Below are positions 26,108 to 36,972 of a stretch of DNA of 52,713 nucleotides, piece by piece. Source of the stretch: Gemmatimonadaceae bacterium (GTDB taxonomy: Bacteria > Gemmatimonadota > Gemmatimonadetes > Gemmatimonadales > Gemmatimonadaceae); contig JABFYH010000090.1 of the NCBI GenBank assembly GCA_013361335.1, positions 1-52,713 on the forward strand. Direction: 5' to 3'. The first letter of the stretch is position 1; every line of letters begins with the position of its first letter. The notes below the pieces were generated by a model. It was not told where the DNA came from, ran no database searches, and was given only the letters and a program-made list of their open reading frames with translations. The translations under genes and the position numbers were made by a program.

Positions 26108-26145
26108 CCGTCAGACCATCGGGCTGTCGGACGGTCTGACGGCTT
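26098..26145. repeat. Octanucleotide GACSGTCW array with hairpin, atpA-atpG junction
   Basis: Six 8-nt units in phase: GACCGTCT, GACCGTCA, GACCATCG, GGCTGTCG, GACGGTCT, GACGGCTT. The first units include the last codons and stop of atpA. Bases 26108-26117 pair perfectly with 26133-26142 as a 10-bp stem with a 15-nt loop. It could tune mRNA stability or translation between alpha and gamma. Confidence 0.75.
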
Positions 26146-26157
26146 CGAGGACCACAC

Positions 26158-28478
<2,321 letters not shown>

Positions 28479-28481
28479 CGC

Positions 28482-28733
28482 GTGCTCACCGTCTCGGTCA
28501 TCTCGCCGGAAGCGGTGCTGTTCGAGGGGCAGACGGAGTCCCTCGTCGCGCCGGCGTTCGATGGACAAGTGGGGATTCTCACCGGGCACGCGCCGATGGT
28601 CACGCTGCTCGGCACCGGCGAGCTGCGGCTCGGCGCCGAGGGATCCGGCCAGCGCTTCCGCGTGCAGGGAGGCTTTCTGCAGGTGGTGGACGACACGGTA
28701 CGCGTGGTGACGGAGCACGCGTCGACCGCCTAG
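28482..28733 (+). CDS. atpC: ATP synthase F1 subunit epsilon, beta-sandwich domain only
   Basis: An 83-residue protein starting with GTG at 28482. It is the N-terminal beta-sandwich of epsilon (LTVSVISPEAVLFEGQTESL, GQVGILTGHAPMVTLLGTGE, FRVQGGFLQVVDD). The C-terminal pair of helices, residues about 90-139 in longer homologues, is missing: the reading frame ends right after the sandwich. That part inhibits ATP hydrolysis in many bacteria, so this enzyme would lack epsilon-mediated inhibition. The terminator follows directly, so this is the natural end, not a frameshift that I can see. Confidence 0.93.
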   Translation: MLTVSVISPEAVLFEGQTESLVAPAFDGQVGILTGHAPMVTLLGTGELRLGAEGSGQRFRVQGGFLQVVDDTVRVVTEHASTA

Positions 28734-29056
28734 CAGCGTGGCGGTGTAGGGGAGGGCAGCGATGGGCGGCGGAGATCGGTCTCCGCCGCTCTTTTTTTGC
28801 CCTCGGCTCGCTCCGCCCTTCGGCGACCAGCCGGCCGCGCCGTCGGCACCAGTGGAGCGATTCCAGGTGTGAATCGCATCTATCCGGGGACGAGTCGCGA
28901 TGTTATGGTGACAGGCCGCACAGCGCTGGAGTCACTTAGGGCGACGTTCGGAAGGCGAACCGTCCACACCTAGTCGACTCGCCGCAGCGGCTCGACTGCA
29001 GCGTGCCGATCGCGTCGCGGTTCGACCCACCCACAGTCTTCGCGGAAGGAGGAACG
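28734..29056. other. 323-nt gene-free region between atpC and susC
   Basis: It contains the atp terminator (28766-28798) and then about 250 nt leading to susC with no gene. The last part has a very strong Shine-Dalgarno (ggaaggagg, 29044-29052). I could not identify a convincing promoter, although one for susC must lie here. Confidence 0.6.
28766..28798 (+). terminator. Intrinsic terminator of the atp operon
   Basis: A perfect 10-bp stem (28766-28775 with 28780-28789), 4-base loop, then seven T at 28792-28798. It lies 33 nt after the atpC stop. Confidence 0.95.
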
Positions 29057-32000
29057 ATGGCTCGACTCTTTGGGCGGAGCGGCCCGGCGCTGTTGGCGCT
29101 GGGCGTTCTGCCGGCATTGGCAGTCGCTCAGGAGGCTCGCATCACCGGCCGAGTGGTCAACGAAGCGGGCGCGCCCTTGGCGAACGCCAGTGTTGGGATA
29201 GCCGTGTTCGGCAGCGGCGCGTTCACGAATGCCGACGGACGCTATGCCTTCGTCGTGCCGAGTGGCCGGGTGCAAGGGCAGACAGTGCCGCTCGTCGCCC
29301 GTCTGATCGGCTACGGGGCGCAGACCCGGCAGGTGACGCTGACGCCCGGCACCAGCGTGCAGAACTTCACCATGGTCGCCAGCGCGCTGCGGTTGAGCGA
29401 GGTGGTGGTAACTGGGGCAGGAACGACGACGACGCGTGAGAAGCTGGGTAACGTCATCAACTCGGTGGACAGCTCGCTCATCCGGCGGTCGAACGAAGCC
29501 AATGTCGTGAGCGCGCTGGCGGGTAAGGCTCCGAACGTCGAGGTGCGCACCCAGTCGGGCGAGCCGGGCTCCTCGGCGTCCATCCGCATCCGCGGCTACA
29601 CGACGATTCAGGGCACGAGCCAGCCGCTGTTCGTGGTGGACGGCACGCCGATCGACAACTCGACCTCGGTGACGACGGCCTCCACCGGGGGCACCGTCAC
29701 CGCCAACCGTGCCTCGGACATCAATCCGAACGACATCGAGTCGGTCGAGATCCTGAAGGGATCGGCGGCAGCGGCGATCTACGGCGCGCGTGCGGCGAAC
29801 GGCGTCATCCTCATCACGACCAAGAGTGGCAGGGCGGGCCAGACCCGCTATTCGCTGCGCTCGGACATCACGACGGACCAGGTGATCAAGTACTACCCCC
29901 TGCAGTACGAGTTCGGGCAGGGCAGCGGTGGCAACGCTCCCGTATGCGCCGCGCCGGGCTGCCGCCTCACCTCGGCCAGTTACGGGCCCGCGATCACGGG
30001 TCCGGTGTTCGACCACGCGCGTGACATCCTCCGCGACGGCCACACGTACGACAACAACCTGCAGGTGTCGGGCGGCAACGACCGGACGACGTTCTTCCTG
30101 TCCGCGGGGCAGAATCGGCAGCAGGGGATGATCATCGGCCCCAACAACCAGTACACGCGCTCGACGGCGCGCCTGAAGGGCACTCACCAGCTGCTCGGCA
30201 ACCTGACGATCGGCGGCAATGCCAACTACATCGACACCCGCGGCGCGTACGTGCAGCGGGGCTCGAACGTCTCGGGGCTGCTGCTCGGCTCGTACCGCAC
30301 CCCGGCCAACTTCGACAACACGCAGTACCTCGATACTCTCTACGGGCTGCACCGCTCCTATCGGTACCCGCGGCCGACGGGCACCTCCCAGACCGCAACC
30401 CGTGGCTACGACAATCCCTTCTTCACAGCGATGAGCCAGGGGAACAAGAGCGAGCTGGGGCGCTTCATCGGCAACCTGAACATCGACTGGGCTCCGCTCT
30501 CGTGGCTGACCGTCAAGGAAACGGTCGGCGGGGACTACTACGGCGACTACCGCCTGGAGGCGCTGCCGCAGTCGTCGTCGTCGCAGCCGGTGGGTCAGGT
30601 GACGCGCAACGACCAGACGTACCTGCAGCTGGACAACAACCTGCTCGCGACGGCGACGCACGAGTTCAATCAGGACATCTCCGGCGGGCTGACGCTGGGC
30701 CAGAACCTCAACTCGCGCCGGTCGCGCTTCCAGTCCACGCTCGGCCAGCAGCTCATCGCGCCGACGCCCTTCGCGCTCCAGAACACGGTGAGCTACACGC
30801 CGGTGGAGACCCGCTATCTGGCGCACATCGAGGCGTACTTCGCCCAGGCGAACCTCGACCTGTACAATCAGCTGTATCTCACCGCGGGCGTCCGGAACGA
30901 CGGATTCTCCACCTTCGGTGCCTCCAACCGACGTGCGACCTATCCGAAAGGCAGCATCGCCTGGGCATTCACGAATGCTTTCAACCCCGATCAGCGCGGG
31001 CTGTTCAGCTACGGTAAGCTGCGCGCGGCGTACGGCGAGACGGGCAACGAGCCCGGGGTCTACAGCGACGCCACGGGGTTCAGCGTGGGGCAGGGCGCGT
31101 TCGGGTCGGGCTACGGCGACGCGCTGAACGCCACGCAGAGCGGCCAGGCTGGCGTGATCACGCCGGGCACCCTCGGCGCCGGCAACACCCTGCGGCCCGA
31201 GCGCACCAAGGAGAGCGAGCTCGGGGCCGACCTCGCGTTCCTGAATCAACGGATCGAGCTCGGCGTCACGTATTACAACAAACGCTCGACGGATGTCATC
31301 CTGCAGCTCCCGAGCGCGCCGACGGCAACCGGCTTCACGGCGCTCGTGACCAACGGCGCCCAGATCAGCAACAAGGGGCTCGAGCTGACGCTCACCACCC
31401 ATCCGTATACGAGCGATCGCCTGGGCTGGGACATCGGAGCAAACTGGTCGCGCAACCGCAACCTGGTGGAGGACCTCGTCGGCGCGGAGTTCGTGACCCG
31501 TGGTGCCGGCAGCTTCACCGGTGCGGTGGGCTCCGTCACCAAGGGCTATGCGGTCGGCGTGCTGCGCGGCAACGACTTCGCCATCTGCGGACGCGGACTC
31601 GTCATCAACGCGGTCGACATCGATGCCGGCTGCGGAGCGGGGAAGGAGGGTGCGCTGTACATCGACGCCTCGGGTCTCCCGGTCGTCGACCCGACCGATC
31701 GGGTCATCGCCGATCCGAATCCACAGTGGATCGGCAGCATCAACACTGCGCTCAGGATCGGCAGGAACCTTCGCGTCACAGGCTTGCTCGACATCCGGCA
31801 CGGCGGGCAGGTGTGGAACGGCACGAAGGGCGCCCTCTACAACTTCGGGACGCACGCCGATACGCGGATCCGCAACACCGCGGTCGCCTACGGCACCAGC
31901 TACTTCACCGACCGGTACCCCACCGTCGCGGGCCCCGGCGCCGGCAAGACCTTCAACGTCGGCCAGGCCTGGTGGCAGGGTGAGGGCGGCGGCTTCGGCG

Positions 32001-32275
32001 ATGTGAGCGCGCAGTTCATCGAGCCCGGCGGATTCACGAAGCTGCGCGAGATCGCCCTGTCCTACACGCTCGACCAGCCGTGGGTCTCGAGCCGCCTGGG
32101 CTTCTCCGGCATCGATCTGCGGGTCGCCGGGCGCAATCTCCACACCTGGACCAAGTACAGCGGCACGGACCCGGAAGCCAACCTGGGCGGCTCCGCGGTG
32201 CTCGTCCAGGGCATCGACTACTTCAACCTCCCGCAGACGCGCTCCATCGTGTTCTCGGTCGGTCTCAACCGCTAA
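29057..32275 (+). CDS. SusC/RagA-family TonB-dependent outer-membrane transporter
   Basis: A 1072-residue beta-barrel receptor. A signal peptide (about 1-24, cut after AVA) is followed by a carboxypeptidase-regulatory-like domain (about 26-105, ARITGRVVNEAGAPLANASV) and the SusC box and plug (RLSEVVVTGAG ... VDGTPIDN, IESVEILKGSAAAAIYGARA, NGVILITTKSG). The barrel ends DYFNLPQTRSIVFSVGLNR with aromatic-rich strands. Such proteins import oligosaccharides, peptides or other large nutrients with a SusD lid. I start at the ATG at 29057, 4 nt after a strong Shine-Dalgarno, not at an upstream ATG. The susD gene follows 17 nt later. No glycoside hydrolase is near, so the ligand is unknown. Confidence 0.95.
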   Translation: MARLFGRSGPALLALGVLPALAVAQEARITGRVVNEAGAPLANASVGIAVFGSGAFTNADGRYAFVVPSGRVQGQTVPLVARLIGYGAQTRQVTLTPGTSVQNFTMVASALRLSEVVVTGAGTTTTREKLGNVINSVDSSLIRRSNEANVVSALAGKAPNVEVRTQSGEPGSSASIRIRGYTTIQGTSQPLFVVDGTPIDNSTSVTTASTGGTVTANRASDINPNDIESVEILKGSAAAAIYGARAANGVILITTKSGRAGQTRYSLRSDITTDQVIKYYPLQYEFGQGSGGNAPVCAAPGCRLTSASYGPAITGPVFDHARDILRDGHTYDNNLQVSGGNDRTTFFLSAGQNRQQGMIIGPNNQYTRSTARLKGTHQLLGNLTIGGNANYIDTRGAYVQRGSNVSGLLLGSYRTPANFDNTQYLDTLYGLHRSYRYPRPTGTSQTATRGYDNPFFTAMSQGNKSELGRFIGNLNIDWAPLSWLTVKETVGGDYYGDYRLEALPQSSSSQPVGQVTRNDQTYLQLDNNLLATATHEFNQDISGGLTLGQNLNSRRSRFQSTLGQQLIAPTPFALQNTVSYTPVETRYLAHIEAYFAQANLDLYNQLYLTAGVRNDGFSTFGASNRRATYPKGSIAWAFTNAFNPDQRGLFSYGKLRAAYGETGNEPGVYSDATGFSVGQGAFGSGYGDALNATQSGQAGVITPGTLGAGNTLRPERTKESELGADLAFLNQRIELGVTYYNKRSTDVILQLPSAPTATGFTALVTNGAQISNKGLELTLTTHPYTSDRLGWDIGANWSRNRNLVEDLVGAEFVTRGAGSFTGAVGSVTKGYAVGVLRGNDFAICGRGLVINAVDIDAGCGAGKEGALYIDASGLPVVDPTDRVIADPNPQWIGSINTALRIGRNLRVTGLLDIRHGGQVWNGTKGALYNFGTHADTRIRNTAVAYGTSYFTDRYPTVAGPGAGKTFNVGQAWWQGEGGGFGDVSAQFIEPGGFTKLREIALSYTLDQPWVSSRLGFSGIDLRVAGRNLHTWTKYSGTDPEANLGGSAVLVQGIDYFNLPQTRSIVFSVGLNR

Positions 32276-32292
32276 TCGAGGAGCGATTCGAC

Positions 32293-33687
32293 ATGATCCG
32301 ACACAAACTGCTCGCCTTCGCGGCGCTGGTGCCGCTCCTGACATCGGTCGGTTGCAACAACTATCTGACCGGCGGGGAGCTCAGCACCGACCCGAACCGC
32401 ATCACCCAGGCGAATGCGCGCCTGCTCTTCGAAGCCACGCAGCCGAACCTCTGGACTTTCCTCGCCAGCGACCCGGCGCGCTTCAGCGCCATGTTCGCGC
32501 GCCAGATTGCCGGCGTGCAGCGTCAATACCAGGTGATCTACCAGTACGGGATCAGCGAGAGCACGACCGGCGGGTTCTTCTCAGGCCTGTACTCCGGCGG
32601 CGGCCTCGTCGACCTGCGCAATGTGGAGTCGCTGGCTGCTGCGGCACACGATTCGGTGTTCCTCGGGATCGCGCAGACGGAGGAGGCGCTGCTGTTCGGC
32701 GAGGCGGCGTCGATTTTCGGCGACATCGTCTACTCCAAGGCGCTGTCGGGGCCTGGCACGAACCCGCCCCTCGATCCGCAGCTCGCCGTCTACGACAGCG
32801 TGCAGGCGCTGCTCGACCGCGCCATCGTCAACCTGCGCGCGACCGGCGCGACCAACGCCGGCCCGGGTGCGTCGGATCTGGCGTATGGTGGCAATGCGTC
32901 CAAGTGGCGTCGTCTGGCCTTCACGGCAAAGGCGCGTTTCTACATGCACACCGCCGAGGTGCGCGGCAGCGCCGCCCTGGCCGCGGCCAAGACGGCGAGC
33001 GATTCGGGCATCACCAACTCCGCGAACGACTACAAGGCGGTGTACAGCGGGGCCGCCGGCGAGCAGAACCTGCTCTATCAGTTCGACGTCGTTCAGCGCA
33101 GCGGTTATATCGCGCCCGACCCGTACTTCGTCAATTTCCTGAAGACGCGCAACGACCCGCGGCTTGCTGTGTACTTCAACGCGGATCAGAGCGACATCAA
33201 CCCGACCTTCCTCGGCACCGCGACGAGCGGCAACGTGCCCACGGTACTCGTTTCGGCTGCCGAGAACCTGCTGATCGCCGCGGAGGCGTCGTACAAGCTC
33301 GGCGATCAGGTCACCGCGCTGGCCAAGCTGAATCAGGAGCGCTCCACCACGTCGCTGCCGTCGGCGCTCGCGCCAAGCGGATATACGCTGAGCACGTACC
33401 CCCCGACCACCACCGGCCCCGCACTCCTGCAGGCGATTCTCGACGAGAAGTACATCGTGGAGTTCCTGAACATCGAGGCGTACAACGATTACAAGCGGAA
33501 CTGCTATCCGAACCTGCCGATCGTGGCCAACGCGTCGGCGGCGAAGATTCCCGCGCGCCTGTACTACGACCAGTCGGAGCGCAACGTGAACACGAGTATC
33601 CCGGACCCGAACCACCAGCCGGTTCGCAACGCCAACGATCCGCCGAACGCCACCGATCCGTTTGGCAACGCCTGCATCGGACAGTAG
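32293..33687 (+). CDS. SusD/RagB-family outer-membrane lipoprotein
   Basis: A 464-residue surface-exposed lipoprotein that closes over the SusC barrel and binds the ligand. The lipobox is LLTSVGC (Cys about residue 21). Helical repeats typical of the family follow, including ALLFGEAASIFGDIVYSKAL, AYGGNASKWRRLAFTAKARF and the C-terminal RagB region AENLLIAAEASYKLGDQVTA, ILDEKYIVEFLNIEAYNDYK. It is preceded by a gagg Shine-Dalgarno. It lies directly after susC, the usual order. Confidence 0.93.
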   Translation: MIRHKLLAFAALVPLLTSVGCNNYLTGGELSTDPNRITQANARLLFEATQPNLWTFLASDPARFSAMFARQIAGVQRQYQVIYQYGISESTTGGFFSGLYSGGGLVDLRNVESLAAAAHDSVFLGIAQTEEALLFGEAASIFGDIVYSKALSGPGTNPPLDPQLAVYDSVQALLDRAIVNLRATGATNAGPGASDLAYGGNASKWRRLAFTAKARFYMHTAEVRGSAALAAAKTASDSGITNSANDYKAVYSGAAGEQNLLYQFDVVQRSGYIAPDPYFVNFLKTRNDPRLAVYFNADQSDINPTFLGTATSGNVPTVLVSAAENLLIAAEASYKLGDQVTALAKLNQERSTTSLPSALAPSGYTLSTYPPTTTGPALLQAILDEKYIVEFLNIEAYNDYKRNCYPNLPIVANASAAKIPARLYYDQSERNVNTSIPDPNHQPVRNANDPPNATDPFGNACIGQ

Positions 33688-33736
33688 CTCCGCGCAGGTC
33701 GTTCCCTACGCCTTGCGAAACGCGGGGCAGCACGAG

Positions 33737-33769
33737 GAGCGGGCCCAGGCGGCGAGCCTGGGCCCGCTC
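33737..33769 (+). terminator. Hairpin after susD
   Basis: A perfect 14-bp GC stem (33737-33750 with 33756-33769) with a 5-base loop, followed by acgttctctcg. The U-tract is weak, so it could attenuate expression of the next gene more than stop it. Confidence 0.7.
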
Positions 33770-33806
33770 ACGTTCTCTCGATCGACATTCCGGAGGCCCC
33801 AGGTCA

Positions 33807-34271
33807 ATGCACGCTCTTCTCGCTCGGACCACCGCAGCCGCGGCGCTGGCGTCGCTGGCGATGGCGAATGGCTGCTACTCCTATCTTCCCGCGTCCGCAG
33901 GGCCCATCAGCTCGGAGAGCACGACGCGACTCTATCTGACGTCGAACGGATCGGCAGGGCTCGCGCCGGTGCTGGGACCCGATGTTCTCACGGTGGATGG
34001 GCATGTGATCGCAGCGACGGACTCCACCCTCCAGCTCTCCGTGACGGCGCTGGGACGCCAGAACCGCGATGCGGACCGATGGGCGGGGGAGCCAGTCGTG
34101 ATCCCCAGGACGTACGTCCATCGGCTTGCCGTTCGGCAGCTCGACCGCTCGCGGACGGCAGTCGCCGCGCTGATGGCAGTCGGTGGCATCCTGGTCCTGC
34201 GAAGCCTCGTGGGAGGGAGCGCCGACGGCGTCACCGGCACGACGGGCGGCGGGACCTCCCCTGGCCAGTAG
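33807..34271 (+). CDS. Small envelope protein linked to the SusCD pair
   Basis: A 154-residue protein with an N-terminal signal (AAAALASLAMANGC, a weak lipobox), a beta-rich middle (LAPVLGPDVLTVDGHVIAAT, LQLSVTALGRQNRDADRW) and a C-terminal hydrophobic helix (about 119-137) followed by a Gly/Thr/Ser tail. The family is not one I can name. A ggagg Shine-Dalgarno lies 10 nt before the ATG. It follows susD after 119 nt that include a hairpin, so it is probably expressed with the pair at a lower level. Confidence 0.7.
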   Translation: MHALLARTTAAAALASLAMANGCYSYLPASAGPISSESTTRLYLTSNGSAGLAPVLGPDVLTVDGHVIAATDSTLQLSVTALGRQNRDADRWAGEPVVIPRTYVHRLAVRQLDRSRTAVAALMAVGGILVLRSLVGGSADGVTGTTGGGTSPGQ

Positions 34272-34285
34272 CGCCGCCGGCTCGT

Positions 34286-34672
34286 CTACTGGAGCGACAG
34301 GCTGGATTGCTGCAGGTCGCTCTCGAGCGTCCAGCTGATGACCTGATCGTGCTGGACGCTGAACCCCTCGCTCCGGAATTCGCCGACGCTGCCGATGCGG
34401 TGCGCGATGAGACGAATCACGTGGGAGGCGCCGATCCACATGACGGGAATGCGAAGCATCTGCTTGGACGCCGCCTTCACCGTCCCGAGCCGGTCGCGTT
34501 TGGAGTCGTGCTCCACCGAGACGACGACGTCGGACCAATTGTGGTTGTCGACGGACAGCACGACATGGGTCGGCGCGGCATCGGGATCCGCGGCAGGGCT
34601 CGCCGCCGGTGTGGCGCTCGCGCACCCTCCGACGAGGGCGAGCAGGAGTGCGATCCCGCGGGCTGGCCACAT
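34286..34672 (-). CDS. Small lipoprotein of unknown function
   Basis: A 128-residue protein with a lipobox LALVGGC and an Ala/Pro/Asp linker, then a single beta-rich domain (VVLSVDNHNWSDVVVSVEHD ... IRLIAHRIGSVGEFRSEGFS). The pattern of a short beta-sandwich ending VQHDQVISWTLESDL suggests a binding role, but there is no catalytic motif. The ATG at 34672 has a ggaggt Shine-Dalgarno and a -10 at 34708-34713. It is convergent with the SusCD-linked gene (14-nt gap). Confidence 0.75.
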   Translation of the reverse strand: MWPARGIALLLALVGGCASATPAASPAADPDAAPTHVVLSVDNHNWSDVVVSVEHDSKRDRLGTVKAASKQMLRIPVMWIGASHVIRLIAHRIGSVGEFRSEGFSVQHDQVISWTLESDLQQSSLSLQ

Positions 34673-34707
34673 AGCACCTCCACCCCGGATGGCTTCCGGT
34701 CACGGTT

Positions 34708-34713
34708 ACTATA
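34708..34713 (-). promoter_or_regulatory. -10 element TATAGT for the small lipoprotein gene
   Basis: TATAGT on the leftward strand is 35 nt before the ATG, leaving room for a start near 34701 and the Shine-Dalgarno. No good -35 is visible. The region is shared with the divergent receiver gene. Confidence 0.5.
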
Positions 34714-34892
34714 CGTCTGATGACCGCCCGTCGAAAGGGCATGGCCGGCGGCGCCGGTCGGGCGTGGCGCGAGCCGGCGCCGGGGGTGCGGGCGTCCGGC
34801 GACCGGCGGAAGTGGCCCCCGACTTGCCCTGTAGCGGACTGGTGCCGTCCCATCCGGCGGCGCCGCAGGCTGTAGACGCAGGAGCGTGTTCG

Positions 34893-35294
34893 GTGCACAC
34901 TGGTGAGCCGGGGCTGCCGCCCATCCTGGTAGTCGACGATAATCATGACAACGCGGAGATCATCCGGCAGTACTTGGAGATCCGCGGGTATCCCATCTCC
35001 GTCGCCCACAACGGCGACGAAGCGCTCGCGCTGTACGAGACGGTCAAGCCTGCGCTCGTGCTGCTCGACGTGATGATGCCGGGCCGCGACGGCTGGGAAG
35101 TGTGCCGGCTGATGAAGCAGCACCCTGTGCTCGGCCACAAGGTGCGGATCATCATGGTGACCGCGCTCGACGCGTGGGACGACAAACGCGAGGCGTTGCA
35201 GCTCGGCGCCGATGATTATGTGGAGAAGCCCTTTGACCTGCCGACGCTCGCCAAGACCGTGCAGCGCAACCTCGACCAGATGCGCGTCGCCTAG
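34893..35294 (+). CDS. Stand-alone response-regulator receiver domain
   Basis: A 133-residue single-domain receiver. The acidic pair is VVDDNHDN, the phospho-acceptor Asp lies in LLDVMMPGRDGWE, the switch Thr in MVTALDAWDD and the Lys in EKPFDLP; all are intact. There is no output domain. I start at GTG 34893, 8 nt after aggag. It lies 39 nt before the degenerate-GGDEF/EAL gene, so it may carry a signal to that protein or act as a phosphate sink. No histidine kinase is in the window. Confidence 0.88.
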   Translation: MHTGEPGLPPILVVDDNHDNAEIIRQYLEIRGYPISVAHNGDEALALYETVKPALVLLDVMMPGRDGWEVCRLMKQHPVLGHKVRIIMVTALDAWDDKREALQLGADDYVEKPFDLPTLAKTVQRNLDQMRVA

Positions 35295-35333
35295 CCGCGG
35301 CGCGGCGCGTCCCGCCACCATGCCGCGGGACGC

Positions 35334-36968
35334 GTGAGCGAGTCGGTCCTCCTCACCGATACGGACGACGTCACGGTCCGCCAAGCGGTCGCCCAGCTCG
35401 ACGGGTGGCGCGCCGACTGCCGCACCCCCGAGGAACTGGGGACGGCGCTCGCCGAGCCGGGGGTCCGGGCGCTCCTGCTGACGACGTCGGACCCGTCGGC
35501 GCTGCGAGCCGGCATCGAGCAGGCGCACCTGCGCGGCGTGCCCGTGCTCGTGGGCTGCGCCGACGAAGCGGCGCGCCGGCGCGCCGTGGAGCTCAAGGCC
35601 GAAGAGTGGTTTCTCCTCCCCGCCTCGGCCGACGAGATCGCGGCCCGCACCTGGTCGGCGGTGGCGCGCGGCACGATGCTGAGCATGGAGACCGCCAGGC
35701 GGGTGGACCAGGTGGAGCAGGAGCAGATGCTCCACGACTCGCTCACGGGGCTCCCCACCCTGCCGGTGGCGATCGAGCGCTCGCGCCAGTACTTCAAGGA
35801 GCGCGGCGAGCTGGTGGTGCTCTACTTCAACTTCGTGCGCTACTCGAAGATCGAGGAGATCTACGGATGGGAGAAGCTCGACGCGGTGCTCGAGACGACC
35901 GCCAGCGCCGTGCGCGAGTTCCTCGACGACGACGATCTCGGCGACTCGCGCGTGATGGTGAGCTTCACCAACGACGACGACTTCATCTTCTTCCACGTGC
36001 CGCAGAGCGGGGTCAAGGCGGCGAGCGAGGGCGAGATCACCGAGATGGTGACGCGCCTCCAGCGGCACGTCGGCGCGCAGATCGAGGCGGCGCACGGCGA
36101 GGACATCGCGGCGCTGTTCGACATCTACGTCGGCCGCGCGCACCTCTACTACAACCCGAAGATCCGGCTCGAGCGCCTCATCTACCGCGGCATCCGTGAG
36201 GCGCAGAATGCGTCACGGTCGGTGGAGCAGCGCGAGCGCGCGCGGCGGGTGAGCGACCTCAAGACGAGCCTGCGCGACCGGCTGGTGTACGTGGACTACC
36301 ATCCGATCGTCGTCGCGACGACGAAGGAGATCTTCGGCTACGAGGCGCTGGCGCGCGGCCGGATGCGCACGCTGCGCAGCCCGGAGGTGATGTTCGACGT
36401 CGCGGCGGAAGCGGACATGATCTGGGAGCTGAGCCGGCTCTGTCGCGCGCGGGCGATCGAGGGGATGAACACGATCCTCAAGGGGAACGAGCTGCTGTTC
36501 ATCAACGTCGACCCGCACGACTTCACCGACCCGGCGTTCACGGAGCAGGAGGTCGCCGATCCGTCGCGGGTGGTCATCGAGATCACGGAGCGGACGGCGA
36601 TCAAGGACTACCCGAAGTTCCGCGATCGCCTGAAGGCCTTTCGCGAGATCGGCTATCGATTCGCGGTGGACGACGCGGGCAGCGGCTACGCCGGCCTGGG
36701 CTCGATCGCCAACCTCGAGCCGGACTTCATCAAGCTCGACATCTCGCTCATCAGCGCCATCGACACGAACTTCATCAAGCAGAATCTCGTGCAGACGATG
36801 GTGCGGTTCGCCAACGAGCACGGGGCGAAGGTGATCGCGGAGGGGGTCGAGCGCGCCGAGGAGTTCAAGACGGTGCAGGAGCTGGGCGTGCATCTCGTGC
36901 AGGGGTTCTATCTGCACCGGCCGCAATCCGCGGGGGCTTCGGTCATTCCGCACGTCGCGAGCGCGTGA
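35334..36968 (+). CDS. Degenerate GGDEF-EAL protein, probable cyclic-di-GMP phosphodiesterase
   Basis: A 544-residue protein. Residues 1-110 are receiver-like without the phosphorylation residues (begins SVLLTDTDDVTVRQAV). A GGDEF-fold domain (about 130-270) has the catalytic motif replaced by TNDDDF, so it should not make cyclic di-GMP. The EAL domain (about 320-535) keeps YEALARG, FINVDPHDF, VIEITERTAI, AVDDAGSGYAGLGSIANL, FIKLDISLI and KVIAEGVE, i.e. the Glu, Asn, Glu, Asp-Asp, Lys and Glu of active phosphodiesterases. The start is GTG at 35334. Its neighbour is a lone receiver, which suggests a regulated turnover unit. Confidence 0.88.
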   Translation: MSESVLLTDTDDVTVRQAVAQLDGWRADCRTPEELGTALAEPGVRALLLTTSDPSALRAGIEQAHLRGVPVLVGCADEAARRRAVELKAEEWFLLPASADEIAARTWSAVARGTMLSMETARRVDQVEQEQMLHDSLTGLPTLPVAIERSRQYFKERGELVVLYFNFVRYSKIEEIYGWEKLDAVLETTASAVREFLDDDDLGDSRVMVSFTNDDDFIFFHVPQSGVKAASEGEITEMVTRLQRHVGAQIEAAHGEDIAALFDIYVGRAHLYYNPKIRLERLIYRGIREAQNASRSVEQRERARRVSDLKTSLRDRLVYVDYHPIVVATTKEIFGYEALARGRMRTLRSPEVMFDVAAEADMIWELSRLCRARAIEGMNTILKGNELLFINVDPHDFTDPAFTEQEVADPSRVVIEITERTAIKDYPKFRDRLKAFREIGYRFAVDDAGSGYAGLGSIANLEPDFIKLDISLISAIDTNFIKQNLVQTMVRFANEHGAKVIAEGVERAEEFKTVQELGVHLVQGFYLHRPQSAGASVIPHVASA

Positions 36969-36972
36969 CGAG

